Part shown: one piece after another, positions 28,901 through 43,400 of the stretch
Layout of the letters: each line of letters starts with the position of its first letter
How positions within the stretch are numbered: position 1 is the stretch's first letter
NCBI GenBank assembly: GCA_022818135.1
Contig: JAFMSR010000019.1
Location: 35,275,723-35,339,722, forward strand
Length of the DNA: 64,000 nucleotides
From: Saxidomus purpurata
Taxonomy: Eukaryota > Mollusca > Bivalvia > Venerida > Veneridae
Direction: 5' to 3'
Made by a program: the position numbers and the translations under genes
Notes under the pieces: model-generated
The model's database searches: none
Told to the model about the DNA's origin: nothing
What the model saw: the letters and a program-made list of their open reading frames with translations, nothing else

Positions 28901-31900
28901 AAAGAACTCACATAGTATGTACTATAGAGTGTAACAATAAAATGTCACACAGTAAAGAGCTAAACATAGCTTGTGTTGGTTCTAAACATGCTGCAGCCAA
29001 TATGCGTCACAAGCAACCAGTGTTACATTAGATGGACACTGCATATGGCCAAACAAGCATGAACCAAGAGTACAAACTAAAGTCTGTGCTATAAATCTCC
29101 CCATAGTAATGTAGCAGCCGATAAACAGCTAGCCTAGACAGGGTTAATACAGTAGTGACAAGGCATACTGACTGACTCTAGAGACATTGTCACTAATTAC
29201 GCTATTGCCATTGGTTCATAAGCATAATTTATGGCAATAAGCAAATATATACTCACATGTGCAACTGAAGGTATGTGGCATCAACAATCACCAAGGTTCA
29301 ATGTTAAACAACCTATTACCTCCAAGAAACAAACAGTGTACGGGATCTATCATAGTATGGTTAATTGAAATCTAAAAAGTACAAAAGATAGATGACAGTG
29401 AGACTGAATTGAATATGGCAATGTAAATGGTGGATCATAGAGACGATACGTGGTTTTCAGCAAAAAGAACGGCACCTCGTAATGAAATGTAGTACCGTGC
29501 CAAGCCTCGTGCTGGTTCAACATGAACGCAATCTGCTGAAATTAAATCTAAAAGAAATTTTCTGTTAAAATTTTGCCTGCAGTGAGATCAAAAATAACGG
29601 ATGACATAGACGTACAATATTCCTGCAGTAAATTATAAGTGTACGTAACCCTTTCGTTGAAGCACCAGGTAGCCTGTCTAGGCAGTATCTCAGACAAAAG
29701 CACAACATTACAGCCATTGCTCAACGCTTTTTCTGCATATGCGATAATTCCTTTATAAAATGCATTGTGTCCCAAATAGATTAAGGTTGGTGGTGTTTAG
29801 CAATGATTGCACCATCCTCGCCATGCCAAAACATTTGCACTCTGGTCAAAACGCCAGGACCGTAAACGTCTGGTAAAAGAGTGCCAACTAATAAAAACAG
29901 TGCAAGGCATGGTGGCGAAGTAGGTAACGTCGATCTACGACAGTCGGGAAAACACTTTACACGCTCATTGAAAATGTAAGACCCTTGCACATCTGTCACA
30001 GAAATAACACTGACGTTAAAGAAACACGTAAGAGTAAGAAAAAATACTGAATGATACAACAAAAAGCTAAAATTCTCGGGAGAAATTTCTTTTGTTTGCA
30101 AGGGACGCCATTACATCAAAACGATGCTGGAATATTAATTAGGCTAGTAGGTCTAAGACTGTGGCGTCTTTTTACTACATCGGAAATTTTCCTTTTATTC
30201 TAAAACACAACATACACTTCAATCCATTTATATCGTTATTCCCTCATACTTATCCTGACTGTATATTAAACTAAACTAAAATGATTTTTGTAATCAACTG
30301 ATTCATATACTAATCATATCACCTGACATATGCACCGACGGAAACATAACACCGACGGTAATTATATATATAAACAAATATTACACCGTCGACATAAATA
30401 AATGAAATCGTGTATTTCACGACAAAGACTACTAAATTCGTATACTTAATGCCACCTGCTCGGTACTACCCTGCATTATATAATACTGATAAAACTAATA
30501 ACTTTATGCCGTTACGCTATATAAATTATTATTTTTGTCAACTGCGTTCATGATATTGTTATTATTAATTATTTATGCTGTTTAAATTCGCAGATAGACA
30601 CCCAGGAATATTGTATGATATTTATGTTTAAATATTTATAATTCACTACATAACTTTATTATTTTGAGTTTCTTTTCACAGATCTCGATGAGTGTCAGTC
30701 CACGCCCTGTGAACATGGAGGTATCTGTATTGATAACGTAAATGGCTTCAGCTGCAACTGCTCCGAAGGTTTTAATGGTATTCTCTGTGAAATAAGTAAG
30801 TGACTTTAAAATCACAACCTCACAAAATCCTCTATTCAGTTACCTTTTTATTAGCACATTGAGCATCCAGCTAATAATTGAATAAACTTCATAAGAAATA
30901 TCAATAAATTATATATATTTGCCCTGTAAATACATTCAATATAGAAATCGTTATAGTTACTGTCAAACGCGGACAAGTTATCTATGCAATTATCCTAAAC
31001 TGATAAATTATATTCCAATAGGAATTAAAGACTTATTGATAACGAGATGTGATCTCATGTTGTCCATATTTTATATACCAAGTATATAACTTTTTGCTAT
31101 ACAATACCTTTTTCGATCCTTAGATATAAATGAATGCGAATCACATCCTTGTCAGCATGATGGCACATGTGCAGATCTTGTCAACGCATACAACTGCTCA
31201 TGTGTTGTGGGATATGAAGGCATAAACTGTCAAGAAGGTAGGTTTGATTATAGGTTATGTAAGCTACTGTCATGGGCATATCTCAGTAAGCTTGGTCGTT
31301 ATCAAATTGTTATGAGAAACAAATAGGTATACGTAACTCTTAAAAAACCCATTGCATCTTCTTGAAATGCATTATTTAGCATGTATGTTGACAGTCTGCT
31401 AACAGTTTAACTGATGTCCTGCTATAATACATGTTATGATAATAAAATTGTTTTTCCAAGTCAAAAAGTACAAATCCTGAAGCAGTTCAATGCCCGTTAA
31501 ATGAAAGTTTTCAAATTACGATTGTCATATGCTGTTTAGAAACGGACGAATGTTTGTCAAACCCGTGCAGAAGCGAACGGAAATGTGTGGACAATTTCAA
31601 CGGATACTTGTGCACCTGTCAAGACGGTTTTATGGGAGACAACTGCGAAATAAGTGAGGATCGTTTTTCTATAAGTATTTAAAGTTTCCAGACTGAGTTT
31701 ATTGTAAACGCTCTGTTTCTAATGTTAAAATTGGTAGAATGTATGCGTATGAATATTTGATAGGTTTTGTATCCAAATTTTACCGTTTTCAAATGCAGGG
31801 TTAATAGTTTTGTTTCTTATATTAAGATTACATCTTAATTAACACTGAACTAACCATAACAAAATGTTTTAGGGAATAGGACTTGAATAAGTGGCAGTAA

Positions 31901-32396
31901 GAAATGCTTTGGTTGCATGATTAACACTGAAATCGGGAATGAGATAAAACATTTTCTAATAAGACAAAATGGTGGTCAATCAAGTTGTTATTTGTCTGAT
32001 AGCACTAAGATTATATTTTTTTTGTGATCTTCAAACAGACAAGAACGAATGCGAGTCTAGCCCGTGTCAACATGGAAGCACATGTGTAGACCTAGTAAAC
32101 GCATATGAATGTAATTGCATGAAAGGATTTCATGGAACGAACTGCGACACAGGTAACTGTATCATTTCACTGGATGTGTTAATTGGAACGTACATTATTA
32201 CAGCAACATTATTTCAAAGCTACTCAAATCCAAACCTGTTTTGCAGTTTTCTGAAGAGTTGATAGAAAATAAAAATGGCTTACCTTATTCAAAAGATACA
32301 GTAATACATATTTGTTGTTTTATTTTTTTGCGTGAAGGTCAAATACATATACATGTTATGTTCATATCTTCTTTTTTTTTTTGGGGGGGGGTGGGG

Positions 32397-32463
<67 letters not shown>

Positions 32464-34730
32464 AAATATATAAATAATTTTATTCATGAGTTTGTAGAAA
32501 AATACATGTAGCATTTGATACTTCCAGAGGTCAACGAGTGCGATTCCAGTCCATGTCAGAATGAGGGAACTTGTGACGATCAGTTTAACGGATATACATG
32601 TTTATGCAAGGATGGTTATAGCGGTGTGTTGTGTGAAATTGGTACGTATCTTGTCAAATTTAATAATGTGTTTACATTTAAAGCTTTGTATGACGCGGGT
32701 TTGCTTAATAGACCATATACCTGCTTTTTGGCAATTTGACCTTTCTTCTGTGTATTTTGTGATTGTGTTAACATTCTTCGAACGGTCACAAATTGAGTAG
32801 GGTCGCAGAAGAAAAGATCATCCATGTATGTAACGATGGACGGTCGGACCTAAACACACCATAGTAATCAAACACTCAATACTTTACAAAATTTAAAACT
32901 TTAAGTATAATAATGAATATATACAAAGATGAATGCAAAAACATGAACATTAAATATGATGATAAGGATGGACTAAAAAACTTCTTTATGAAACAGTAGT
33001 CGAAACGTAACAGTTGTCAAAATTGGCGTATATCGTGTGTGTAACGTGCGCATAACAAGCTTGCGCTCATCGTGTATTTTTTATCGTACATCGTGTATCA
33101 TATCGTATCATTCATCGTGCAACGTGCACCATATACTATACACGATACACGATATACGATACACGACATACGATTCCCGGTACACGATGCACGATATGCT
33201 TATACGGTATACGATTCGATATTTTATTCAGTCGTGAATTGTTTGACTAAGCATGTTTATATATATTTATATACTCTTTATTTCCAATTTTACAATGATT
33301 GACATAAATATACATAGAAGATGTAATTAGATGAACAAGTAGAAAGAACGAAACTATAAAAGAAAATAACATACAACATGCATGGGTAAACAACTGTGCA
33401 CAATATAAAGTGCAGAATGAGCAAATGTATACTTATGTGTTTCGCACGTCCCTAATTATAAAACAGAATATAATACAAAACAGCTTACTTGTAGTCTATT
33501 ACTACAGATTAAAGTTCATGCAGTTTAACTCTTTTCAACATAAGGGAATGCATGTATTTAGTAATGCATGTTTATACAAATATGTTCAAACATATACATG
33601 GTAATATTTTTATAACTTAACAGCTAAATTATAGCATTTCCCACATTGAATATCTTAAAGGATGAAAGACATTTATATGAGAAAATGTTTAAATTGAAAA
33701 CAAATAATCCTGGTATCCGTCTTGCCAAAAAACGAAACACAAGGCGAACTAAGGAATATGAGGTGAGAAACAATCGAGTAACTGTTTGACTAGATTAAGG
33801 TAGTTTTTCATACACTTGTTTGATGTCATAGATATATTAGCAAGTAAGCTTTATATAGCGCTTGGATTCTTCTTAATCATCGTTATGTTGAGATAATAAC
33901 GTATCGGGCTCTAGTTAGCACCGAACACAATGTTCACTACTACTGCGGTGAATTATAAAGACATTAAATAGCCATATCTGTTCTGGATACACGATAATAA
34001 TATATTTATCATTTACATTCTGCTACTAAGTGTTTCGTGATATCTGAATTAGTTTCTTTACAAAGCTTACAAGCGGAGATCTTGTTCCTGAAAGTTAATG
34101 CTAGTAGTTTAACTACACAGAGTACATGTTGCGTTAATAGTTTTGTGTTTGCAAGGCTATACAGCTTAGAGGGGGTCGCGTGCAAGTGAATTGTCTTAAA
34201 CCGACTGTCTTAAACAAGATTGCTATCAGACTCTATCCTTTGTAACCAGTTTGTATCATACTGTGTATATTTGTGTAATGTCGCACTATGGCTTGCCATG
34301 TAAATTTGTTTGGAGAAACCGATGAAACCGTTTTGAGATTTAACTCTTTTCAACATGTACAGACGTAATCTAAAAGCAAACAGCTTTCTTGAAAGGTATT
34401 GTGTAGGCATTGTACATTTCTGTAAGAAGCCAACTTTTCTTATGTCATTAAATCATGATTTCAAATGAACGCCAGCCTTAAAGTGAAAGGGCCATATCTG
34501 TGCGAGCTTTAACTGGAAGTTTCTGGGTTTTTTTTGCGGCCAATCGTTGAAAGCGCTCTAGTGATTGTACATCACGTGCAGACATGCTATGCCTTAACTC
34601 ACTTCCGTATAAAGAAATTGCAATGCTAACTTTTTTAACAATGTTTTTTAATACTAAAGTATCAATCTCGCCCGGATTTTGTTCAATGGAAAGAACTGAA
34701 AAAGAGATGTGTTTGCTTTTCGACGAGGGT

Positions 34731-34778
<48 letters not shown>

Positions 34779-34823
34779 GGGGGGGGGGGGGGGGGGGGGG
34801 GGGTGGGGGGGGGGGGGGGGGGT

Positions 34824-34856
<33 letters not shown>

Positions 34857-35377
34857 GGGGAGGGGGGGGGGTTTTGGGTTTTTTTTTTTTTTTTTTTTTG
34901 GGGGGGGGGTTTTTTTGGGGGGTTTTTTTTTTTTTTTTTTGGGGGGGGGGGTTTTTTGTTTTTTTGGGGGGGGGGGGGGGGGGGGGGGTTTGGGGGGGGG
35001 GGGAAAAAAAAAAAAATTTTTTTTTTTTTGTTTTTTTTTTTTTTTTTTTTTTTTTTTTTGGGGGGGGGGCCGCCTTTTTTTTTTTCCCTTTTTTTTCCCC
35101 TTTTTAAAAAGGGAAGCTGTCTGGCTGAACGCCATTGACTAAAACACATTTTTTATGTTGTAATAGCTATTATATACTGTTGTAATAAACTGATGATCAA
35201 TGCCTAAATTTAACACCTTAAAGAATAAACCATTGTGTAAGACACGGTCAAAAGCCGCTTTTGTATCGAGAAAGAGAGAAAACACTTTAGAATTATGTTC
35301 TAAATAATAAGCTACAACTTCTTGTAAATTAATTGCGCCAATATGTTTCTGATAGCCATTTTGTTGTATATTTGGCC

Positions 35378-35448
<71 letters not shown>

Positions 35449-35469
35449 GGGGGGGGGTTTGGGGGGGGG

Positions 35470-35527
<58 letters not shown>

Positions 35528-37398
35528 GGGTTGGTTACTTTTAGTTTGCACTGAAGTGGACAAATGTATACTGAATCATAAGATCAGTGACTTGAGATAT
35601 TCTAACCTCCATAAACGATATAATCGTGAACTATACCATCAAATCCAGGTGCTTTGCGCTTCTTAAGATTCTTGACATACAATATCAAATGATCAAGTGA
35701 GACAGGTGCATTAAGGACATCGTTAACTACGTTATTTTCGAAAGCCTCGCGTAGAAATGTTCCTTTTCTCTGATCTACGTCAAGTTTTCTATCTGGGAGA
35801 ATATAAATGTAATAGTTTAAGTAAATGAATGCTGATGAAAAATATAATAATACACATATTGATTGATGATTCGGTGAATATCCAAAAGTATGGACCTGAG
35901 AAATGTAATATTAACTGAGACCAAAGGTCGAGGTGAAAATCAAATTCCACAGGTCCATAGACCTTTGTATTCACCATACCATCAGCCCAGGCAGAATGTG
36001 TTTTATTGTATGACAACGGTAGACATAACCATATAGGGACATTAATAGAAAACAAGTATTAGCACGGAAGTTCTTATAGCAGTAGGAATTAGTATACTTA
36101 TGTATACAAAAACGGTTTTGCAACATAAGCATATCACTGGTATTTGATAATTCTACTCAACGTAATTAATATTAGCAAACTCCTTTGTCACTGACAGAAA
36201 CAGACGTATCTCTTGCTAGTGGTAGTTAATTTAGTAATTGGCAGTCGAAATGTGCGGTTTACGAGTCACGTGTTTTTCATTACAATATTATCCTCCTGGT
36301 AAGTTGAATACCCATGGCTATACTAAGTCATGTGACTAATGACAGACCAGTCGTAATGCATAAATAAAGGAGGTCATACAATTAAATTGAATATTTTCTC
36401 CGTCTCCAAAAATTGTCAATATTTACATTTCCCCAATTAGGTATTGTAAAACGTATTTATTGTTGAAAAAATGTAACTCATTTCTGCCACTTTCCAAGAA
36501 AATTTGATCGTTTTTAGCATTAAGAAATTGATTACTTTTTATTGTACAAGATATCAACGAGTGTTCATCGACTCCGTGCCAGAATGGTGGAAATTGTACA
36601 AATGAAGTCAACGGATACCTATGCACATGTCCAGGCGGTTATGAAGGCATTAACTGTGGAACTGGTTTGTATATTATACAAAAATATATTACGAAGTATA
36701 TGAAATTGCAATTCGAAGAAGTAGTGTTATCACTTTTTGTGTATAACAGAAGAGAAATGTAACTGCACGCAGTGATTTATAAATAGCATTTTTAAATGAT
36801 ATATTTACACAATGAGGTCAAACTCATTTTGATCGAGAGTCAAATGTAATTTAAATGATATTTAAACACGTTTGAATGACCCTGTTTATCGGCTAAAATT
36901 TTAGCAATATCAAAAGGTAAGATACTGTTCATCAGAACTTAATTGTCTTATGGAATGTACAATCTTTAAAGCAGAAAGCAATAGCTAAATTATTGACACT
37001 TAAGATTATCACTCTTTGCGTTGACTTTGTTACAGACATAAATGAGTGTGCATCCAGTCCATGTCATAATGGTGGTACTTGCAAAGACCAAGTGAACGGA
37101 TATACATGTCAATGTCAACTTGGCTATAACGGTTCTTCATGTGAAAATGGTATGTTTTGTTATTATGTCAGTGAATGCAGCAATATTGTAAAAGAGTAAA
37201 CTATCAGGTTAAAAGTTGTTAGTCAAATCAAATCCGAATAATCCGTACCGTAATGGCATAAAAAGCTGTGTTTTTGTGAGTAGTTAGTCTTTTGTGACTA
37301 AAGATTGATTCATTAAGAGTAGTTTAACACATTGTTAAAAAGCCTGATAAAACAAAATTCAACAGGGAATGGGGGGGGGGGGGGCCACGTACCAAAAA

Positions 37399-37438
<40 letters not shown>

Positions 37439-40400
37439 CCCCCAGCATCTCCGAACGGGGGCCCCCCCCCCCCCCGGGGCCCCCCCCCCCCCCCCACACA
37501 ATCTAAGCGAAAGTTGTGATAACAAATTCTCAGTTTCGCTGATGATTGTGCAGCGGGTTTGTAAAATTAAAACGATCTTGCGTACCGTATTGCTTTGTTA
37601 ACCTACTAATGAACGAATAGTCACTGTCAAACAATATTTGTGTCATTAATTAAAAAAAAAAAACTTGATGACCTAGACAACGGTGTTATAATTATATCGC
37701 AGTAATATATACTGAGGTTGTATTAATAAATGTGTATGATTAATATGTATGTCTGTATCCGACTAAATCCAGTAACCTATTGAGGAACTTTAGTCAGTTA
37801 CTTCCCATTAATACTCTCTAAATGCAGTTAGGTCCTTTCATTTGGATTACTCTGCTTTTTTCGCTATTTTCTTTGTTCCATATAATGAAATTTAAGGCAA
37901 AATATTGCTAATCATGATAATATCTTTAAATGATGCTTTTAGTTACATGTTCTATTAACACCCCAGTGTCTAATTTTTTACAGTCCTTGCATTTTAATCA
38001 ACACATGTGTGAGATAATTCGCACATAATAATTGGTATTTCTCTATGTGGAACAGCGATAAAGTCAGAGGATTCCAACTAGATAGGACCTACTTGCAAAT
38101 TGGGATACCTTGGACTTTATCTGACAAGGGAGATAATTTCTTTTCCACTAAAGGTTCTCATTAAACAAAAAGCGTGCATATCACTTTGAGATCAACCAAA
38201 AGTCATTCAATAACCGCTTCTTCTTTTTTACAGAATTATGACTGTCATTAACAGATTACAGTTTGTACTTATCTGCCGAATGATCATTGTCTCTTATCTA
38301 CATTGTAGCTATTCCTACGTCATCTACTCCGTCGACTTCGTTAAGAAAGTTGCCTATGAATTTAGTCTTCCCATTAGACGTCAACGACATTGATCTAACT
38401 GATCGTAACGTCTGGGAGATATTAGATAAGGTAATACCTGTGCATGTTCAGAGGTCATATTCACAAAACATATGTCGAGAGAAAGTAGAGAAATTAAAAA
38501 TGAATGGCACGATTAAACGTGTTCTACAAACTAGTGAATCTATTGACAAGGTTATACATAAAAATTTTTTCCAGATTGTTGTTTTGTAAGCTGTTCACCT
38601 GTTATCATGATCAGGGGTTATATTTAGTATACACAAGATTGTAAATTAGTGGAGAAAGTGAGCTAGAGTAAGAGTAAGACGACCTCGATCAAGAAAGGCT
38701 TCACAAAATGCGACAATAAGACCGTGGAAATAACTTACAACTGTTTATGGTGTACATGCACTATAGGTGTCGTGTTCATTTAGATTACATTATAACAAAA
38801 AAATAACATTTTCGCTGTAATATGAACATTTAATGCGTTTTATTCGTTAATGTTTCAGTTTATGGAATTCTTTGTATTTGCGGTTGGAAATGCTTTTAAA
38901 CGTGTTTCCAGTGTTGAGCTTAGGTAAGATAACAAAATACAGTAGTTATTTTTTTTGTTTAGCTTACAGAGTTTTATTTTAAGTTAGTGTTTATTAAGTC
39001 GAATGTAACAATGAAGAAACCCCCAGGGAGCGAGCGGAATCGGTAAAACTTATTATAAACTGGACAAACTAACAAAGTATTATTACTGGTACTGGAATTA
39101 CTATTTTGACAGACGGGAATGTTTATAATTATTTATCACATGTTTTTCGGTGGTTTATCGAAAAATAACGATTAATTATATTCCGAACCCCAATTTCAAA
39201 TGATATTCGGATTTAGTGAAAAATAACTTATCTAATGCCGGACCTGAAGAATGACGTCAGCTTCGCGATGCTATCAGGTTACGTTTCCCGCGATTTTCAA
39301 CAATTTATTGAAAAAACAAAAGTAGAATTTGAGACATAAAAAATAAACAGAAAAATTGTTGGTATTGATGCCATATCACGATAATTTCACTCGTGGACAC
39401 CCAAAAGTAGTTATTTTCACTCGTGGCTGTGCCAGTCGTGAAACTATCACTTTTGGTGCCAACTCGGTGAAATTATATCGCGATTTCACATCGAAACTAA
39501 CAATTATCCTCTATATCACCTTTTGCGAGACCAACATTTAAAAATAACTGCCAAACGCCAAGAGAGATATTAGTTTTACTATCGGTTTTACTGTCGGCAT
39601 ATTTTACTTCTAAAATGTTTTTAACAAGTTAAAGGGCCTATCAGTATACAAGAGACATATTTATTTTAGCGTTGGCAGTTTGGTCGTTGGCTTTGTCGCG
39701 GAATATGTGGATGATGAACAGAGCTCTAGCGACTTCACCAAAGCAACTGTAGATCTAGTTAGCGGAGAGAAAACTATTGTACTTCTCAACAAAACAGTCA
39801 CGGCAGAATCTGTTAAGATTCACGATACTACTGGTATGTGTGTGTTACTGATAAAATTAAATTCTCCTATGAAACATATGAACAATCATGTGTGCCCTCT
39901 TTCAGTAACTGATATAAAAAAGTTATTGCACTAATGATGCATGTTAGATACAATATTTACTCTAACTGGATTACGCTAAATGTTAATAATGCCTAGGCTA
40001 CTTAGCTTTATTTAAAACTGTTACGGAGTCCGTGCCTTAAAATCTTGATACAGTTTGCTTGAACAAGATGCATATTTAAATAAGATGTATCATAGTGTTT
40101 GACTACAGTAAGTGAAGCTTGATTTACACCGCCTTTTTTTCTCATCAGGTTTCATATAAACAAGAAAACTGATGATTGAAGAAATTGCTCGATGCTTGTG
40201 GTAAAGCATGTCCTTTTAACCTTTTTAATATTAAGCAAAATACAGATATGTTAATAAAATATTATAAAACTTGATTTCCTTCCAGTTACTTCGGAAGCAG
40301 CTCGCAGTGAAGACAAAATATGTGATTTGTTTCTTGTTATCAACGGTGAATGTTCGGCTAAATTTCGCTGCAGATCATGCTCGTAAGTTGATTCAAGTTA

Positions 40401-43400
40401 TGATTCAATTTTTTAAAGGTTAAGAAAACAAACGTGCCAAACTTGTCTTTTTTAATCAGTCTTGAAGTTCTGTTTAGCCATATATTTAAATGTTACGTGT
40501 TATTGCTTCAATTTTAATCTTACGAATTTAGGCTATGGTCAATACGTTTCTTAATTCATTTTTTAACCTGATGATTTAATCTCATTTATGTGACACATAT
40601 GTCAAACATATCATGAATAGTTTGTTCATTAAAACACGAGTTATTTATCGACTCAAAGTTCCTTTTTTCCATTGTTTTTGTGTGACTGTCAGTTTTATGG
40701 CCTTATCACATTCTTGAATCTCCCACTTCTTTGTTTTCTTAAATGTTATGTAGATATGAGTTACATTTTTATATGAGGAGTATAATACACATACAGCATC
40801 AGTTTACATAATACCTCCTTGTACCATTCTATTTTTCGTATATTTTCCCTATCCTTAAATGTCCCATGTTAAGTGCTAGTTTCTGTAAACAATAGTCTTA
40901 CTTCAAAATATTGCATACCACTCATGAACTCCCACTTCCGATTGGCTTTTACCGATCACGTTCCGAGTCCGGAAAACACATGAATACCTAGAAATTATAT
41001 ATATGTATACAGACCATCGCGGATTGCACATCTTGTGTTTAATTAAAAAAGAATCACTGTTTTGTATGCGCATGCTATGCAATATAATAGTTGTTTTGTA
41101 AACCAGTGACAAAGTGATGTTTGCAGAGTATGTTTATCAATTTCACAGTTCTGCAGAACTGTATACTGACCAAACGCTATTTCATGTATTGTTTTATAAC
41201 ATTGTCTATAATTTTGACCACAGAAATCATTCGAAAACCTTTTTTTTTGATGATCACTTCATTATACATTTATAAAGTTTATTCCCGTTACATAATTAAA
41301 CACTGAATACCTTTATGTTTCATCTTTGTATTTGAACAAAAGAAAAGATACATTTTCTCAATTTCAGTAAAGATGAATCAATTTGTAAGTATCATTAAAA
41401 TCTACCGAATAAATATCAATAGTTTGTCAGAGGTTGTGTTAAGTCATTATCTTGTTGCTAGACTTCCGTCATGTTAGCAATTAACTTGGCGCCTTTAATG
41501 CGATACCCACCTCGTCCTTTTCTGATGTCTAGTATATTGTTTCAAGTGCTATTCGGCACCATTGTCGGCAGTATTTTTAACAAAAGCCCTACAACCGACC
41601 ATGTTTCTTTATGTGATAAAGTTGGCAGATTCTTGCGGATGGATAAGGATTTAGTACTGGGTCTTCCCATGAACGATGGTTAGGTAGCAAGTATTAATGC
41701 TACTTCAAGTTAACATCTGTTTATATGTGTTCACTAGTAATAAGATCAGTTATATATAATTGTTTCTGCAGTTGCACAAGAAAACAAAATCACTTGAATC
41801 AAAATAATTAACAATTGTTACAAGTATTTTGATATACATGTATGCATTTGTATCAAACATTACTAGCTGTAGGGCTAAATATGAGTTTGTTCACTTGTAT
41901 TCATTTTATTTATAGTTGGGTTCCAGTTCGTCATCGCGTTGACTATGGGCTCTATTGTCTTCCTCATCACATTGATTTTCATCATCTGCATCTCGATCAG
42001 AGGATACAGACAACGCAAGAAACAAGAACAACCTCGGTGTGTAATTATTTGCAGCAAAGAAATTGTTTAATTAGGAAATAGATTTCACCTTAGAGTGATA
42101 TACCAGTTAGTATATCACTTTGTGGAGTGTAGATGCATAGTAATCTAATCACGTATCGGTGTGTAATTGTTTGCAGCAAATAAATTGTGTAATGTGTATT
42201 TACATATTCATGATAATTTTTCTTTGTGAGCTTTCGTATTTTTAAGACTTATAATATTATCATCATTTCCTTCGAATGTCACCATTTGAAAAGGAACAAA
42301 TATATGTGTAAAAAAAAAAATAAAAGTACTGAGACAGAAGATGCCGGTCCTTTAGAAATGGTGTTACAGCATTGAGATCGCACAATCAACCTTCTGGCTT
42401 TTTCTTTAATCACCGTGAAGACGACAACTACGACAGGTGGCAGATGCCTGGTTCTCCGCAGAGTAGTAACAGGCATAATAGGAACCAGTGGAAGAATGGA
42501 TTGAAGAGGCACAACAATGGTCCAACAGCGGATTCATATAGACATGGTAATAAAAGAAATTTCGGAATTAAAATGAGAATAGAGATAACGGTGACATCAT
42601 TGTTGTTGTTTTTTGGAGTATGATTTAGAGTTATATTACCCTTCAAAATTTCCATGCTGAGTTATGATCTAGAACGAGGCTGAAAACTTAGTAAATGCTT
42701 TAAAACATGTAAAAAAATGGAATTATGACGAGCTATTTCTCTTATTGAAAGATATAAATAAAAATGTACGTAACAAGAAAGTATTGAATCTTTATTTTTG
42801 ACTAGGATAGTCAAAATAGATTTAAACTGATTTTCACTATATTCAATGCGTATAAAACGCGGAAACAGATTCATATATTTTTGTAACCATTTTTGGCAAT
42901 GCTCATTTTTCCACTAGTGTAAATCATTGACTAAATGGCTTCTTTTAAATTGTCATGGTCACTTTGAAAGGTAATATCACTTTAATAACTCGTTTTTGGA
43001 CGAAAATGAGTCAGAACCCGTGTAAATGCAATGTTATTGTTTCGAATGGCTTACTTTACAATGTCAGCTTTATAAAAATTTGGTCTTTAGGGGGCAAGTG
43101 AATTATCATAATATCTAATGCTGAGGATCAAAATAAGTCGTCGGAATGAGATGTCATAAGAAAGTCAACATGCGCATTGAATTTGACACAAAATAAGGCA
43201 AATCTTTTCATCTTCCTTAAAAAACAAATCGGTTACTACACAATGGTGGTGAGGTGATTTTCTCTAAAACAAATACATAGAATAGTCTGTCTTGTATAAC
43301 AAGATGTTCGTGGCTTATATATAGCACCTACAGCATATTTAACCTTCGCTGGTGAAGATTAGTGAATAATATCAGCTTGCTTTTTTAACATGTGATCTTT

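Larger units (their letters stand above)
33650..35800 (-). pseudogene. LINE ORF2 (reverse transcriptase) remnant, split by homopolymer artefacts
   Basis: Reading the - strand from 35.8 kb: [20 protein letters not shown] plus [11 protein letters not shown] (RT block 'KxgKAPGxDGi'), then [20 protein letters not shown] (catalytic-block 'FLDxxkAFD'), then [13 protein letters not shown] and [16 protein letters not shown], then C-terminal [13 protein letters not shown] and [11 protein letters not shown]. The order is that of a LINE ORF2. Homopolymer blocks at 34.73-35.10 and 35.38-35.52 kb interrupt it. Host: intron 24 of gene 1. Confidence 0.8.

Noticed and set aside
34584..35149. Several 130-220 codon frames on both strands (Gly-, Pro-, Phe- or Lys-rich)
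   Set aside because: They are translations of G/T homopolymer runs. Real signal (a LINE reverse transcriptase) is found in the flanks on the - strand only.
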